Below are positions 9,047 through 18,935 of a stretch of 64,000 bases of DNA, piece after piece (the stretch's first letter is position 1; each line of letters opens with the position of its first letter). The position numbers and the translations under genes are program-made. Under the pieces are notes generated by a model. It was not told the DNA's origin, ran no database searches, and saw only the letters and a list, made by a program, of their open reading frames with translations. Source of the stretch: Sulfitobacter faviae (lineage in GTDB: Bacteria; Pseudomonadota; Alphaproteobacteria; Rhodobacterales; Rhodobacteraceae); assembly GCF_029870955.1 (NCBI RefSeq), contig NZ_PGFQ01000001.1, positions 2,542,001 through 2,606,000 of the forward strand, written 5' to 3'.

Positions 9047-10037
9047 TCAGCGTCCGCGAATGCGCGGGTCGAGCGCGTCGCGCAGACCGTCGCCGAGGTA
9101 GTTCACCGCCAGCACCGTCAGCGAGATGGCGATGCCCGGCAGCATCACCCGCTCGGGGAACTCCTGCATCCGGTCCACGGCATCGGCCAGTTGCTTGCCC
9201 CATGTGGGGAAGTCAGACGGGAAGCCGACGCCAAGGAAGCTCAGCGCGCTTTCGGTGATGATCGCCGTGGCGAGGCCAAGGGTCGCCGAGACCATGATAG
9301 GCGAGATCACGTTGGGCAGCAGGTGGCGGCGGATGATCTTGCCCGGCGTGGTGCCGATGGAGCGCGCGGCGAGGATGAACTCACGCTCTTTCAGCGCGAG
9401 GATGTCGCCGCGCACAATCCGCGCGGTTTGCATCCATGAGGTCAGGCTGATGACCGAGACGATGAGGATGAACATGCCGCCCTCGGGGCCGAACTGCGCT
9501 CGCAGCGGTTGGCCAAAGAGCGTCACGGCGAGCAGGACCAGAGGCAGGATCGGCAGGCTGAGGATCAGGTCGGTGAACCGCATCAGCCAGAAGTCCATCC
9601 GTTTGAAAAAGCCCGAGAGCACGCCGACGGCGGTGCCGATGATCAGCGCCAGTGCCATTGCCATCCAGCCCACGGCCATCGACACGCGCCCGCCAAAGAG
9701 CATCTGCGCAAGGATGTCGCGGCCCAACTGGTCGGTGCCGAAGGGATGGGCCCAGCCCGCCTTGGCATCGCCATCCCACAGCAGGGTATAGATCGGCCGC
9801 CAGTTCTTGTTTCGGATGTCCAGTTTCTTGGCGTCGATGTCCCACAGATAGGGGCCAAAGATCACGGCCAGCGTGATGAAGATCAGGAAACCACCGCCGA
9901 AAAGCGCGCCCTTGTGTTTGCGGAACTGGTCCCAAACATCGCGCCATTGGCTGCGCGGCGGCTTTTGCGGGCCCTTGTCTTGCAGGGCCTTCATGAACTC
10001 GAGGTCGGCTTCGACCGGGCTTGCGGGAATGGGTTGC

Positions 10038-10045
<8 letters not shown>
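9047..10045 (-). CDS. Peptide/nickel-type ABC transporter permease (DppC/OppC family)
   Basis: A 332-residue inner-membrane permease. An N-terminal cytoplasmic stretch is followed by a first TM helix near residues 40-60, then the binding-protein-dependent transport domain. The EAA loop that contacts the ATPase is visible as ARSIGTTPGKIIRRHLLPNV around residue 230. The insert HPFGTDQLGRDILAQMLFGGR is typical of the DppC/OppC subfamily. The start at 10045 (MTEQPIP) overlaps the stop of the upstream permease by 8 bases, indicating translational coupling; an upstream in-frame codon at 10063 lacks a better RBS. It forms one leftward operon with the DppB-like permease and the substrate-binding protein. 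Confidence 0.93.
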
Positions 10046-11074
<1,029 letters not shown>

Positions 11075-11161
11075 GGGCGTCGCCTTTGTAGGTCAGTCTG
11101 TGAGGGGGTGGGGGTGAGACGGGGGCGCGCGGATGACGCACACCCCCGAAGGTCGTTGAAG

Positions 11162-11186
11162 GGAGGCGCGGGCCTGCCGCGCCTCC
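11162..11186 (-). promoter_or_regulatory. Intercistronic hairpin between binding protein and permease genes
   Basis: GGAGGCGCGG (11162-11171) pairs perfectly with CCGCGCCTCC (11177-11186) around a five-base loop, starting 8 bases after the stop of the substrate-binding protein on the minus strand. No T-tract follows. Stems at this place in binding-protein operons usually protect the upstream mRNA and lower expression of the permeases; this role is inferred. Confidence 0.6.
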
Positions 11187-11194
11187 GTCCTAGA

Positions 11195-12916
11195 TCACTC
11201 TTCCATGCGGTACCAATCGGCGGCATTCCACAGCTCGGAGTCCCATGTGTTCAGCACAACGCCACCAAGGGTGTTGGAGGCAGCCGAGACGCGGCCACGG
11301 TCCACCAGCGGCAGGATCGAGTAGCTGTCTTTGGTCAGCATGTCGTTCAGCTTTTTGGCCAGTTCGCCACGCTTTTCCATCTCGCCGGTGCGGCCCAGTT
11401 CGGCCACCATCGCGTCATACTCTTCGTTGCAGAAGCGGTTGATGTTTTCGCCCTGCCACTGTGTCTCGGGGCTGGGGAACTTGGCGCAGGTCCGCTGGGC
11501 AAGGTAGCTTTGCGGGTCGGTGCCGTCGAAGTTGTTGGCGTACATTTCAACGTCGGCATAGAAACGCTGGAACGTGTCGGTCGAACCGGGGTCGCCGCCG
11601 AAGAAGACCGAAGCGTCGATGTTGCGCAGCTCGGTTTCAACACCGATCTGGCTCCACCAATCTTTGATCAGCGCTTGGAAGTCCTGACGCACGGCGTTGG
11701 TCGAGGTCTGGTAGAGCAGGGACAGTTTCTCGCCGTCCTTCTCACGCACACCGTCGCCATCGCTGTCGACCCAGCCTGCTTCGTCCAACAGCGCTTTGGC
11801 GCCTTCGATGTCTTGGGTCAGACAGTCGGTGTTGTCCGAGGCGTAGAGTTCGGGCGCAGGCACCATGTTGCAGGTGGCGCGGCCCGCTTGGCCGTAGCCG
11901 ACCTCGACCAGCAATTCGCGGTCGATCGCCATGGAAAGCGCGCGGCGCACTTTCTCATCGCCCAGGATCGGGTGCGGGTGTTTGGCCGTGGCGCGCTCAC
12001 CCTCCGGCAGATCGGGGGAGGGGTCGGTCATGTTCAGTTCCAGACGCTCAACCAGCGTGCCGAAAGCCGACATCGGCTTGCCCTTGCCGCCTTCGGCCAT
12101 CTTGGCGATGACATCGGGGGCCAGTTGCAGGTTCCAGGCGTAGTCGAACTCACCAGTTTCCATCACGGCACGGCCCGCCGCTGTCGCGTCACCGCCGCCT
12201 TTGAAGGTCAGCGTGGCGAAGGCAGGCTTGCTGGGGTCGCGGTAATTTTCGTTCGCGGCCATGGTGATCACGTCGTTCGGGCGGAACTCGGTGACGGTGA
12301 AGGGGCCGGTGCCGATGGGGTTGAAGTTGGCCTCGGTGCACTCGGGCGCTTTGGCGCCGGTGCAATCAGCGAACTGTGCCGCCTGAATGATCGGGGATTG
12401 GCCGCCCATGAAGGGGCCGTAAGGGTTCGGCATCGGCTCGGAGAAGGTAACTTTGACTGTCTGGTCATCGACCACGTCAACCGAGGAGACACCTTCGAAC
12501 TTGGCCAGCTGTGCGCAGCCGCCTTCGGGGTTCATGCAGTAATCGGCGGTGAACTTGACGTCATTGGCGGTGACGGGGGTGCCGTCGGACCACATCAGCC
12601 CGTCTTTCAGCTTCCATGTGATGGTCTTGAGGTCTTCGCTCACGCCGCCGTTTTCAAGCGTCGGAATTTCGTTCGCCAGATAGGGGACCAGCGCGCCGTT
12701 CTGGTCGTAGCGGCCAAGTGGTTCGAGAACCAGCGAGGACGCTTCGACGTCCTTCGTGCCGCTCGACAAATAGGGGTTCAGGATCGAAGGCGCCTGCCAA
12801 TAGATGATCTTGACTTCGCCGTCGCGGCCCCGCTCGCCCTCATGGGCTTCGGCAAAGGCCATAGGGGCAAGCGCCGTCGATGCGACAGCCCCCATCAATA
12901 GGGTCTTCAATTTCAT
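11195..12916 (-). CDS. Peptide/oligopeptide ABC transporter substrate-binding protein (SBP_bac_5 family)
   Basis: A 573-residue periplasmic solute-binding protein. The signal peptide is clear (MKLKTLLMGAVASTALAPM, cleavage after AFA). The mature protein shows family-5 features: IIYWQAPSILNPYLS near the start, the WKLKDGLMWSDGTPVTANDV signature around residue 100, NFNPIGTGPF near 200, and a long C-terminal lobe. Paired Cys residues (for example CMNPEGGC) suggest a periplasmic disulfide. An acidic DSDGDGVREKDG stretch near residue 385 resembles a calcium-binding loop inserted in the C-terminal lobe. It is the first gene of the leftward arm. Ligand class is inferred as peptides or related amides from the fold and the neighbouring amidohydrolases. 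Confidence 0.92.
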   Translation of the reverse strand: MKLKTLLMGAVASTALAPMAFAEAHEGERGRDGEVKIIYWQAPSILNPYLSSGTKDVEASSLVLEPLGRYDQNGALVPYLANEIPTLENGGVSEDLKTITWKLKDGLMWSDGTPVTANDVKFTADYCMNPEGGCAQLAKFEGVSSVDVVDDQTVKVTFSEPMPNPYGPFMGGQSPIIQAAQFADCTGAKAPECTEANFNPIGTGPFTVTEFRPNDVITMAANENYRDPSKPAFATLTFKGGGDATAAGRAVMETGEFDYAWNLQLAPDVIAKMAEGGKGKPMSAFGTLVERLELNMTDPSPDLPEGERATAKHPHPILGDEKVRRALSMAIDRELLVEVGYGQAGRATCNMVPAPELYASDNTDCLTQDIEGAKALLDEAGWVDSDGDGVREKDGEKLSLLYQTSTNAVRQDFQALIKDWWSQIGVETELRNIDASVFFGGDPGSTDTFQRFYADVEMYANNFDGTDPQSYLAQRTCAKFPSPETQWQGENINRFCNEEYDAMVAELGRTGEMEKRGELAKKLNDMLTKDSYSILPLVDRGRVSAASNTLGGVVLNTWDSELWNAADWYRMEE

Positions 12917-13229
12917 ATCTTACTCCATGTTGGACACGTGGGCGTGCCGCTTATTGTCGACGGGATGTTCCCCGCCTTGTTGTTGTCGCCCCGGAAAGAA
13001 CATGAGCTTCGCCAGCTAAACATAACAAAACAAGCAATATTCAACCTGTGATCGAAGCGCTCTTTCCAAACCGCATGGGCTATATCGAAACAGGTTTGCC
13101 GGAAATTGCAAGGGCGGACGTGGCGCAATTATGACAAAGCTCGAAGTCTGCGCGTCAGGTTTGACAGTCTCGTGACATTCGCCGTAGCGTCGGGCAAAAT
13201 CTGCGCCAATAAAAACAACAGGGAAACAG
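12917..13229. promoter_or_regulatory. Divergent intergenic region between the two ABC transporter arms
   Basis: 313 bases separating the binding-protein gene (minus) from the double-ATPase gene (plus), so both arms should be driven from here. On the plus strand a TTGACA at 13161-13166 is a good -35 box, but the best -10 (TAGCGT at 13185-13190) is weak. An A/T-rich block around 13018-13045 could contain the leftward promoter. The ATPase gene has a plain RBS (AGGGAAAC) just before ATG 13230. I saw no ORF, strong dyad operator or terminator. Confidence 0.45.
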
Positions 13230-15062
13230 ATGCTGGATCACACCAATGGGGCGCCAATCGCCCAAATTCAGGGCCTGCGCGTCGAATTTCAAACCAAAGA
13301 TGGCCCCGTGGTCGGTGTTGAGGATGTCAGTTTCGACATCAATCCCGGTGAGACGGTTTGCGTGGTCGGAGAATCAGGATCAGGCAAATCGGTGTCCTCC
13401 CTGTCGCTGATGCGACTGGTTGAGTATGGCGGCGGTGAAATTGCAGGCGGTCGCCTGCTTTTTGAGCGCGGTGAAGAAGGCCAAGTCGATCTCGCGGCCA
13501 GCGGCGGCAATCTGATGCGCAAGATTCGCGGCAATGAGATCGGCATGATCTTCCAAGAGCCGATGACCGCGCTGAACCCCGTGTTCACCATCGGCAAGCA
13601 GATGACCGAAGGTCTGCGCCTGCATCTGAACATGACCCGCAAAGAGGCCGAGGCCCGCGCGCTGGAGCTGATGAAACAGGTCCGCATCCCTGAGCCGGAG
13701 CGGCGTCTCAAGCAGTACCCCCACGAACTTTCAGGCGGCATGCGGCAGCGCGTGGTGATCGCCATGGCGCTGGCCTGCGAGCCGCGCCTCTTGATCGCCG
13801 ATGAGCCCACCACCGCGCTCGACGTGACCATCCAGGCCGAGATCCTCGCGCTGATGGACCGGCTGAAGCGCGAGACCGGCACCGCGGTGATGTTCATCAC
13901 CCACGACATGGCCGTGGTGGCGCAGATGGCCGACCGCGTGGTCGTGATGTTCCGCGGCAAGAAGGTCGAGGAAGGCACCGTCGAGGAGATCTTCGAGAAC
14001 CCGCAGCACCCCTATACCAAGGCGCTTCTGGCCGCCGTGCCGAAACTCGGCGAAATGACGGGCAAGCCATACCCCGAGCCGATGAAACTCTTGGGCACAC
14101 CCGACAAGGAGATCGTGCCGATCAAGGGCCGCGAAGAGACGCTACTGTCGGTCAAGAACCTGACCACCCGCTTCCCGGTACAGGGCGGTTTCCTGCGCCG
14201 CACCGTGGCCAATGTGCATGCGGTCGAGGACCTGTCGTTCTCGCTCAACAAGGGCCAGACGCTCAGCCTCGTCGGCGAATCGGGCTGCGGCAAATCCACC
14301 GCCGGACGCTCGATCCTGCGGCTGGTGGAGCCGATGTCGGGGGAGGTGAAGCTCGACGGCGTCGACATCATGTCGCTGGACCAATCTGCGCTGCGCACCG
14401 CGCGGCTCGACATGCAGATGATCTTTCAGGACCCCTTTGCCTCGCTCAACCCACAGATGCAGTTGGCCGATCAGGTGGCCGAACCGATCCACAATTTCGG
14501 CACCCTCAAGGGCGGGGAGATCAACAAGCGGATCGAGATGCTGTTTGACCGCGTAGAACTGCCGCGCAGCTTCATGCGCCGCTTCCCGCATGAGCTGTCG
14601 GGCGGCCAGCGACAGCGCGTTGCCATCGCCCGCGCGCTTGCGCTGAACCCCAAACTCATCATCGCGGACGAAGCTGTCTCGGCGCTGGACGTGTCTGTGC
14701 AGGCGCAGGTGCTGAACCTGATGATGGAGCTTCAGGCCGAGATGGAACTGTCGTTCTTGTTCATCAGCCACGACATGGCCGTGGTCGAACGCGTCAGCCA
14801 CTACGTCGGCGTCATGTATCTGGGCCGCATCGTCGAGATGGGTTCGCGCCAGCGGGTCTTCGAGAACCCGCAGCACCCCTATACGCAGGCGCTGATGAAG
14901 GCCGTGCCGATCGCCGATCCGCGCCGCCGCAAGTCCGAGAAGGACCTGAACTTCAAGCCGATCCCCTCGCCAATCCATCCGGTCAGTTACCGGCCCGAGC
15001 CTTCGGTCTACCGCGAGGTGGAGCCTGGGCACCATGTGCTGACCACCGACAGCGGCTATTGA
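13230..15062 (+). CDS. Fused double ATP-binding protein of a peptide-type ABC transporter (DppD-DppF fusion)
   Basis: A 610-residue cytoplasmic ATPase with two complete nucleotide-binding domains. Domain 1 has Walker A GESGSGKS (about residues 47-54), the LSGGMRQRV signature and the LLIADEPTTALDVT Walker B. Domain 2 has Walker A GESGCGKS (about residue 350), LSGGQRQRVA and LIIADEAVSALDVS; its Walker B carries the usual DEA form. Each half ends in the oligopeptide C-terminal extension (YTKALLAAVP and YTQALMKAVP). It supplies both ATPase halves for the permeases encoded on the other strand. It is the first gene of the rightward operon, 10 bases before argE. Confidence 0.95.
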   Translation: MLDHTNGAPIAQIQGLRVEFQTKDGPVVGVEDVSFDINPGETVCVVGESGSGKSVSSLSLMRLVEYGGGEIAGGRLLFERGEEGQVDLAASGGNLMRKIRGNEIGMIFQEPMTALNPVFTIGKQMTEGLRLHLNMTRKEAEARALELMKQVRIPEPERRLKQYPHELSGGMRQRVVIAMALACEPRLLIADEPTTALDVTIQAEILALMDRLKRETGTAVMFITHDMAVVAQMADRVVVMFRGKKVEEGTVEEIFENPQHPYTKALLAAVPKLGEMTGKPYPEPMKLLGTPDKEIVPIKGREETLLSVKNLTTRFPVQGGFLRRTVANVHAVEDLSFSLNKGQTLSLVGESGCGKSTAGRSILRLVEPMSGEVKLDGVDIMSLDQSALRTARLDMQMIFQDPFASLNPQMQLADQVAEPIHNFGTLKGGEINKRIEMLFDRVELPRSFMRRFPHELSGGQRQRVAIARALALNPKLIIADEAVSALDVSVQAQVLNLMMELQAEMELSFLFISHDMAVVERVSHYVGVMYLGRIVEMGSRQRVFENPQHPYTQALMKAVPIADPRRRKSEKDLNFKPIPSPIHPVSYRPEPSVYREVEPGHHVLTTDSGY

Positions 15063-15072
15063 AAGAAGACCC

Positions 15073-16236
15073 ATGACCGAACGCCTGACCCCGCTCGAGT
15101 TGATGACCAAGCTCATCAGCTTTCCCACCGTGTCGCGCGACACCAATATCCCGCTGATCGACTGGGTGGCCGACTACCTCGCCTCGCACGGGATCGAGAG
15201 CCACCGCTACATCGATCCCGAGCAGCCAAAACACGCGCTTTTTGCCCATGCGGGCCCGTGGGAGGAGGGGGCCGTGGTCCTTTCCGGTCACACGGATGTG
15301 GTGCCGGTCGACGGTCAGGCTTGGGACACCGATCCATTTACCGTGACCGAGAAGGACGGCCGCTACTACGGCCGCGGCACCTGCGACATGAAGGGCTTCG
15401 ACGCGTTGGCGATCTGGGCGCTGGTCGAGGCGCATTATGCAGAAGTCAATCGCCCGCTGCAGATCGCGCTCAGCTTCGACGAGGAGATCGGCTGCACCGG
15501 CGCGCCGCCGATGATCCAGGCGATGCAGGGCGTGGTGCCCAAGGGCTCGGCGGTGATCGTGGGCGAGCCCTCGACCATGCAGGCGGTGACCGGCCACAAG
15601 GGGGGTATCGGATTCAACACCCATCTGGTGGGCTTCGAGGTGCATTCCTCGCTGCTGCACACTGGGGTCAATGCGATCATGGCGGGCGCGAAGCTCATCG
15701 AATGGGCCAATGACGTGAACAGCGACAACATGGCCGCCAAGCCGACCGAGACGGCGGCGATGTTCGACCCGCCTTTCACCACCGCCCATGTCGGCGTGAT
15801 CGAGGGCGGCACGGCCCACAATATCACCGCCAAGGACTGCAAGTTCGCGATGGATTTTCGCGTCGTCCCCGGCGAGGACAAGGACAAATGGGGCACCGCC
15901 TACCTCAAGAAGGTGCGCGAGGTCGAAAAGCAGATGCAGGACGTGGTGCCCGAGACCTATATCGAGACCTCGACACGCTTCGACGTGCCCGCGCTCCAGC
16001 CCGAGAAGGACGGCGAGGCCGAGCAGATCGTGCGCCAGATCACCGGCGACAACGCCAGCCACAAAGTCAGCTACGGCACCGAGGCCGGGCAGTTCCAAGA
16101 GGCGGGCTATTCCGCCGTGATCTGCGGGCCCGGCGACATCGCACAGGCGCATCAGCCCAACGAGTTCATCAAGGTCGCGCAATTCGAGGCCGGTCACGAC
16201 TTCATGCGCCGTCTGCTGATCCGCTTGCAGGGCTGA
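15073..16236 (+). CDS. argE: Acetylornithine deacetylase (M20 family)
   Basis: A 387-residue M20 metallohydrolase of the ArgE class, which removes the acetyl group from N-acetylornithine or a similar N-acyl amino acid in the cytoplasm. Metal-binding and catalytic motifs are visible: SGHTDVVPVDG (His and Asp), GRGTCDMKGFDA (bridging Asp), SFDEEIGCTG (catalytic Glu), GEPSTM, and the late GPGDIAQAHQPNEF with the final metal His. It is close to family length. Being co-transcribed with a peptide importer and two further M20 amidohydrolases suggests it may serve uptake and catabolism of N-acyl compounds instead of, or besides, arginine biosynthesis. Confidence 0.88.
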   Translation: MTERLTPLELMTKLISFPTVSRDTNIPLIDWVADYLASHGIESHRYIDPEQPKHALFAHAGPWEEGAVVLSGHTDVVPVDGQAWDTDPFTVTEKDGRYYGRGTCDMKGFDALAIWALVEAHYAEVNRPLQIALSFDEEIGCTGAPPMIQAMQGVVPKGSAVIVGEPSTMQAVTGHKGGIGFNTHLVGFEVHSSLLHTGVNAIMAGAKLIEWANDVNSDNMAAKPTETAAMFDPPFTTAHVGVIEGGTAHNITAKDCKFAMDFRVVPGEDKDKWGTAYLKKVREVEKQMQDVVPETYIETSTRFDVPALQPEKDGEAEQIVRQITGDNASHKVSYGTEAGQFQEAGYSAVICGPGDIAQAHQPNEFIKVAQFEAGHDFMRRLLIRLQG

Positions 16237-16258
16237 GCCATCCCTGACAGACCTGTGG

Positions 16259-16286
16259 CTGGCCCCGCGCGGGGCCAGTCCTTTCC
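16259..16286 (+). terminator. Palindromic hairpin after argE
   Basis: CTGGCCCC (16259-16266) pairs with GGGGCCAG (16271-16278) across GCGC, which is itself self-complementary. It is followed by TCCTTTCC, a poor T-tract. It may be a partial terminator between argE and the oxidoreductase gene. Confidence 0.5.
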
Positions 16287-16331
16287 ACGGCCGCCCGGTG
16301 CAGCCGCGCGGCGTCAGCCACCGGGGTCCGC

Positions 16332-17678
16332 ATGTCCGCCTTTCCTATCACCCTTGCCACCCCCGCCAGCTACCCGCGCACCCCGCCGCGCGAGAGCGAG
16401 GTCGTCGTCATCGGCGGCGGGGTGATCGGCGTCTGCACCGCCTTGTTTCTGGCCCGCGCAGGCAAACAGGTGACGCTCTTGGAAAAGGGCCGCATCGCCG
16501 CGGAGCAATCCAGCCGCAACTGGGGCTGGATCCGCCAACAGGGGCGCGACCCGGACGAATTGCCGATCATGGTCGAGGCCGCGCGGCTTTGGCGTGAGCT
16601 GGCGCCTGAACTCGACCGCGACATCGGCTTGCATCAGACCGGCGGCACCTATCTGGCGGGGACCGAAGCCAAGATGCAGGGCTATGCCGACTGGCTGCCC
16701 CATGCCAAGACCCATGGCGTCGACAGCCGGTTGATGGACGCGGGCGAAGTTGCCAAGGCTTTCCCGGGGCTGGCCGGAACCTATGCCGGGGCGCTCACCA
16801 CCCCCTCGGACATGCGCGCAGAGCCTTGGGTCGCTGTGCCTGCTCTGGCGGCGCTGGCGGCGCGCGAGGGTGTGAAGATCATCGAGAATTGCGCGGTGCG
16901 CCGCCTCGACCTCGCCGCCGGTCGCGTGGCGGGCGTGGTGAGCGAGGCGGGCGCGATCCGCTGTTCCTCGGTCGTGCTGGCGGGCGGGGCGTGGTCGGCG
17001 CTGTTCCTGCGCGCCCATGGCGTCAGCCTGCCGCAGCTTTCGGTGCGCGAGAGCGTGCTGGCCACCAATGTGCTGCCCGAGGTTCACGCCGGGGCCGCCG
17101 CCGAGGCGGGGCTAGCCTTCCGCCGCCGCGCCGGTGGCGGCTATACGCTCGCCCCCGGCGGGCGGCCCGATCTCTATGTCGGCCCCGATGCCTTCCGCGC
17201 CCTGCGGCACTACCTGCCGCAACTGCGCCAAAACCCCTTGGGTCAGCGTCTGCGCGCCGCAGCCCCGCGCGGCTTTCCCGATGCCTGGCGCACGCCGCGC
17301 AACTGGGCGGCTGACGCGCACAGCCCCTTTGAGGCGATGCGCATCCTCGACCCCATGCCGGACCACCGCGCCCTGCGCCGGGCGCGCAAACGTTTTGCCG
17401 CGCTTTATCCCGATCTGCCGCCCATCACCGCCCGCGCCTTATGGGCCGGGATGATCGACACCATGCCCGATATCGTGCCGGTGGTGGACACCTGCGCGCA
17501 GATCCCCGGCCTCGTCATCGGCACTGGCATGTCGGGCCACGGCTTCGGCATCGGGCCGGCCATGGGGCGGGTGCTCTCGGCTCTGGTCATGGGCGACGCG
17601 CCGGGCCATGATCTGGGCAGATTCCGCGCCGACCGGTTCAGCGATGGCAGTGCCATTCGCCTCGGCCCGACGCTCTGA
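16332..17678 (+). CDS. FAD-dependent oxidoreductase (DAO family)
   Basis: A 448-residue flavoprotein of the D-amino-acid oxidase/dehydrogenase superfamily, which oxidises amino acids or secondary amines. The FAD Rossmann motif VIGGGVIG sits near residue 26, with the acidic LLEKG ribose-binding strand after it, then the SSRNWGWIRQQGRD segment typical of DAO-type dehydrogenases. The C-terminus has PGLVIGTGMSGHGFGIGPA, closing the FAD site. No signal peptide is evident, so it is probably cytoplasmic. It lies between argE and two M20 amidohydrolases, which suggests it oxidises an amine or amino acid released by them. The start has no strong RBS; ATG 16332 is the first sensible codon before the Rossmann fold. 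Confidence 0.88.
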   Translation: MSAFPITLATPASYPRTPPRESEVVVIGGGVIGVCTALFLARAGKQVTLLEKGRIAAEQSSRNWGWIRQQGRDPDELPIMVEAARLWRELAPELDRDIGLHQTGGTYLAGTEAKMQGYADWLPHAKTHGVDSRLMDAGEVAKAFPGLAGTYAGALTTPSDMRAEPWVAVPALAALAAREGVKIIENCAVRRLDLAAGRVAGVVSEAGAIRCSSVVLAGGAWSALFLRAHGVSLPQLSVRESVLATNVLPEVHAGAAAEAGLAFRRRAGGGYTLAPGGRPDLYVGPDAFRALRHYLPQLRQNPLGQRLRAAAPRGFPDAWRTPRNWAADAHSPFEAMRILDPMPDHRALRRARKRFAALYPDLPPITARALWAGMIDTMPDIVPVVDTCAQIPGLVIGTGMSGHGFGIGPAMGRVLSALVMGDAPGHDLGRFRADRFSDGSAIRLGPTL

Positions 17679-17700
17679 GATTATTGGAAAAGGACATTCC

Positions 17701-18867
17701 ATGCCGATCAAGAACCGCTTCGCCGAGACCCACGCCGAGATCACCGCCTGGCGACGTCATCTGCACCAGCACCCGGAGCTGATGTTCGACCTGCCCGAGA
17801 CCTCGCGCTTCGTCGAGGAGAAGCTGCGCAGCTTCGGCATCACCGACATCACCACCGGTATCGCCCAGACCGGCGTGGTCGCGGTGATCGAAGGGCAGAG
17901 CAACAGCTCGGGCCGCACCATCGGCCTGCGGGCGGACATGGACGCGCTGCCGATCACCGAGGCGACGGGGCTGCCGCACGCCTCGAAACACCCCGGCAAG
18001 ATGCATGCCTGCGGCCATGACGGCCATACGGCGATGCTGCTGGGGGCGGCGCAATACCTCGCCGAGACGCGCAATTTCGACGGGCGCGTGGTGCTGATCT
18101 TCCAACCCGCCGAGGAGGGCGGCGGTGGCGGCAATGTCATGGTGCAGGAGGGGCTGATGGACCGCTGGGGCATCGATGAGGTCTACGGCATGCACAACAT
18201 GCCCGGCCACCCCACGGGGCAATTCGCGATCCGCGAAGGCGCGCTGCTGGCCGCGGCCGACGAGTTTGCCATCACGCTGACGGGCCAAGGCGGCCATGCC
18301 GCGGCCCCGCATGAGGCGGTGGACACGAACCTCGCCGCCGCCCATGTGATGATCGCGCTGCAATCCATCGCCAGCCGCAACACCGATCCGCTGAAACAGG
18401 TCGTCGTCTCGGTCTGCACCCTGCGCAGCGACACCGACAGCCACAACGTCCTGCCGCATCAGGTGCTTCTGCGCGGGACGGTGCGCACGCTGGATCCGGA
18501 GGTTCAGGATTTGGCCGAGCGTCGGCTGCACGACCTCACACGCCTGACGGCGGAGGCACATCAATGCCGGGCCGAGATCGACTACCAGCGCGGTTACCCG
18601 GTCACCCGCAACCATGCCGATCAAACCCGCTTTGCCGCCGAGGCCGCCGATAAGGTCACCCCCGGCACCGATCGCGACACCCCGCCGATCATGGCCGGAG
18701 AGGATTTTTCCTATATGCTCAATGCGCGACCGGGTGCCTATATTATGATCGGCAACGGGGAAGGGGCGACGGTCCATCACCCGGAATATGACTTTGACGA
18801 CGCCGCGATCCCGGCGGGCTGCTCATGGTTCGCGCAGGTGGTTGAGGACCGGCTGGCAAGGGCGTAA
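17701..18867 (+). CDS. M20 family amidohydrolase, first of a tandem pair
   Basis: A 388-residue metal-dependent amidohydrolase of the M20D subfamily (hippurate hydrolase / N-acyl-L-amino-acid amidohydrolase type). Visible motifs are WRRHLHQHPEL at the N-terminus, GLRADMDALPI, the metal ligands in MHACGHDGHTAMLLGAA, the catalytic Glu in FQPAEEGGGGG, YGMHNMPG, and VHHPEYDFDD with the last His. The dimerisation domain lies in the middle (GGHAAAPHEAVDTN). ATG 17701 is preceded by AAAAGGA and starts at the conserved N-terminus. The next gene encodes a close paralogue of the same layout. Confidence 0.9.
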   Translation: MPIKNRFAETHAEITAWRRHLHQHPELMFDLPETSRFVEEKLRSFGITDITTGIAQTGVVAVIEGQSNSSGRTIGLRADMDALPITEATGLPHASKHPGKMHACGHDGHTAMLLGAAQYLAETRNFDGRVVLIFQPAEEGGGGGNVMVQEGLMDRWGIDEVYGMHNMPGHPTGQFAIREGALLAAADEFAITLTGQGGHAAAPHEAVDTNLAAAHVMIALQSIASRNTDPLKQVVVSVCTLRSDTDSHNVLPHQVLLRGTVRTLDPEVQDLAERRLHDLTRLTAEAHQCRAEIDYQRGYPVTRNHADQTRFAAEAADKVTPGTDRDTPPIMAGEDFSYMLNARPGAYIMIGNGEGATVHHPEYDFDDAAIPAGCSWFAQVVEDRLARA

Positions 18868-18935
18868 GCATGTCGCAGATAAATGCGACTGCATGAAAAT
18901 CAGCGCCCAACCCAACTCCGGAGGATACTTCCTAA

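Noticed and set aside
12917..13229. A small coding gene between the divergent ABC transporter arms
   Set aside because: The short open frames there lack an RBS and any conserved pattern; the region looks purely regulatory.
18868..18935. Terminator between the two M20 genes
   Set aside because: The only stem (GTCGCA/TGCGAC) is six pairs long and has no T-tract.
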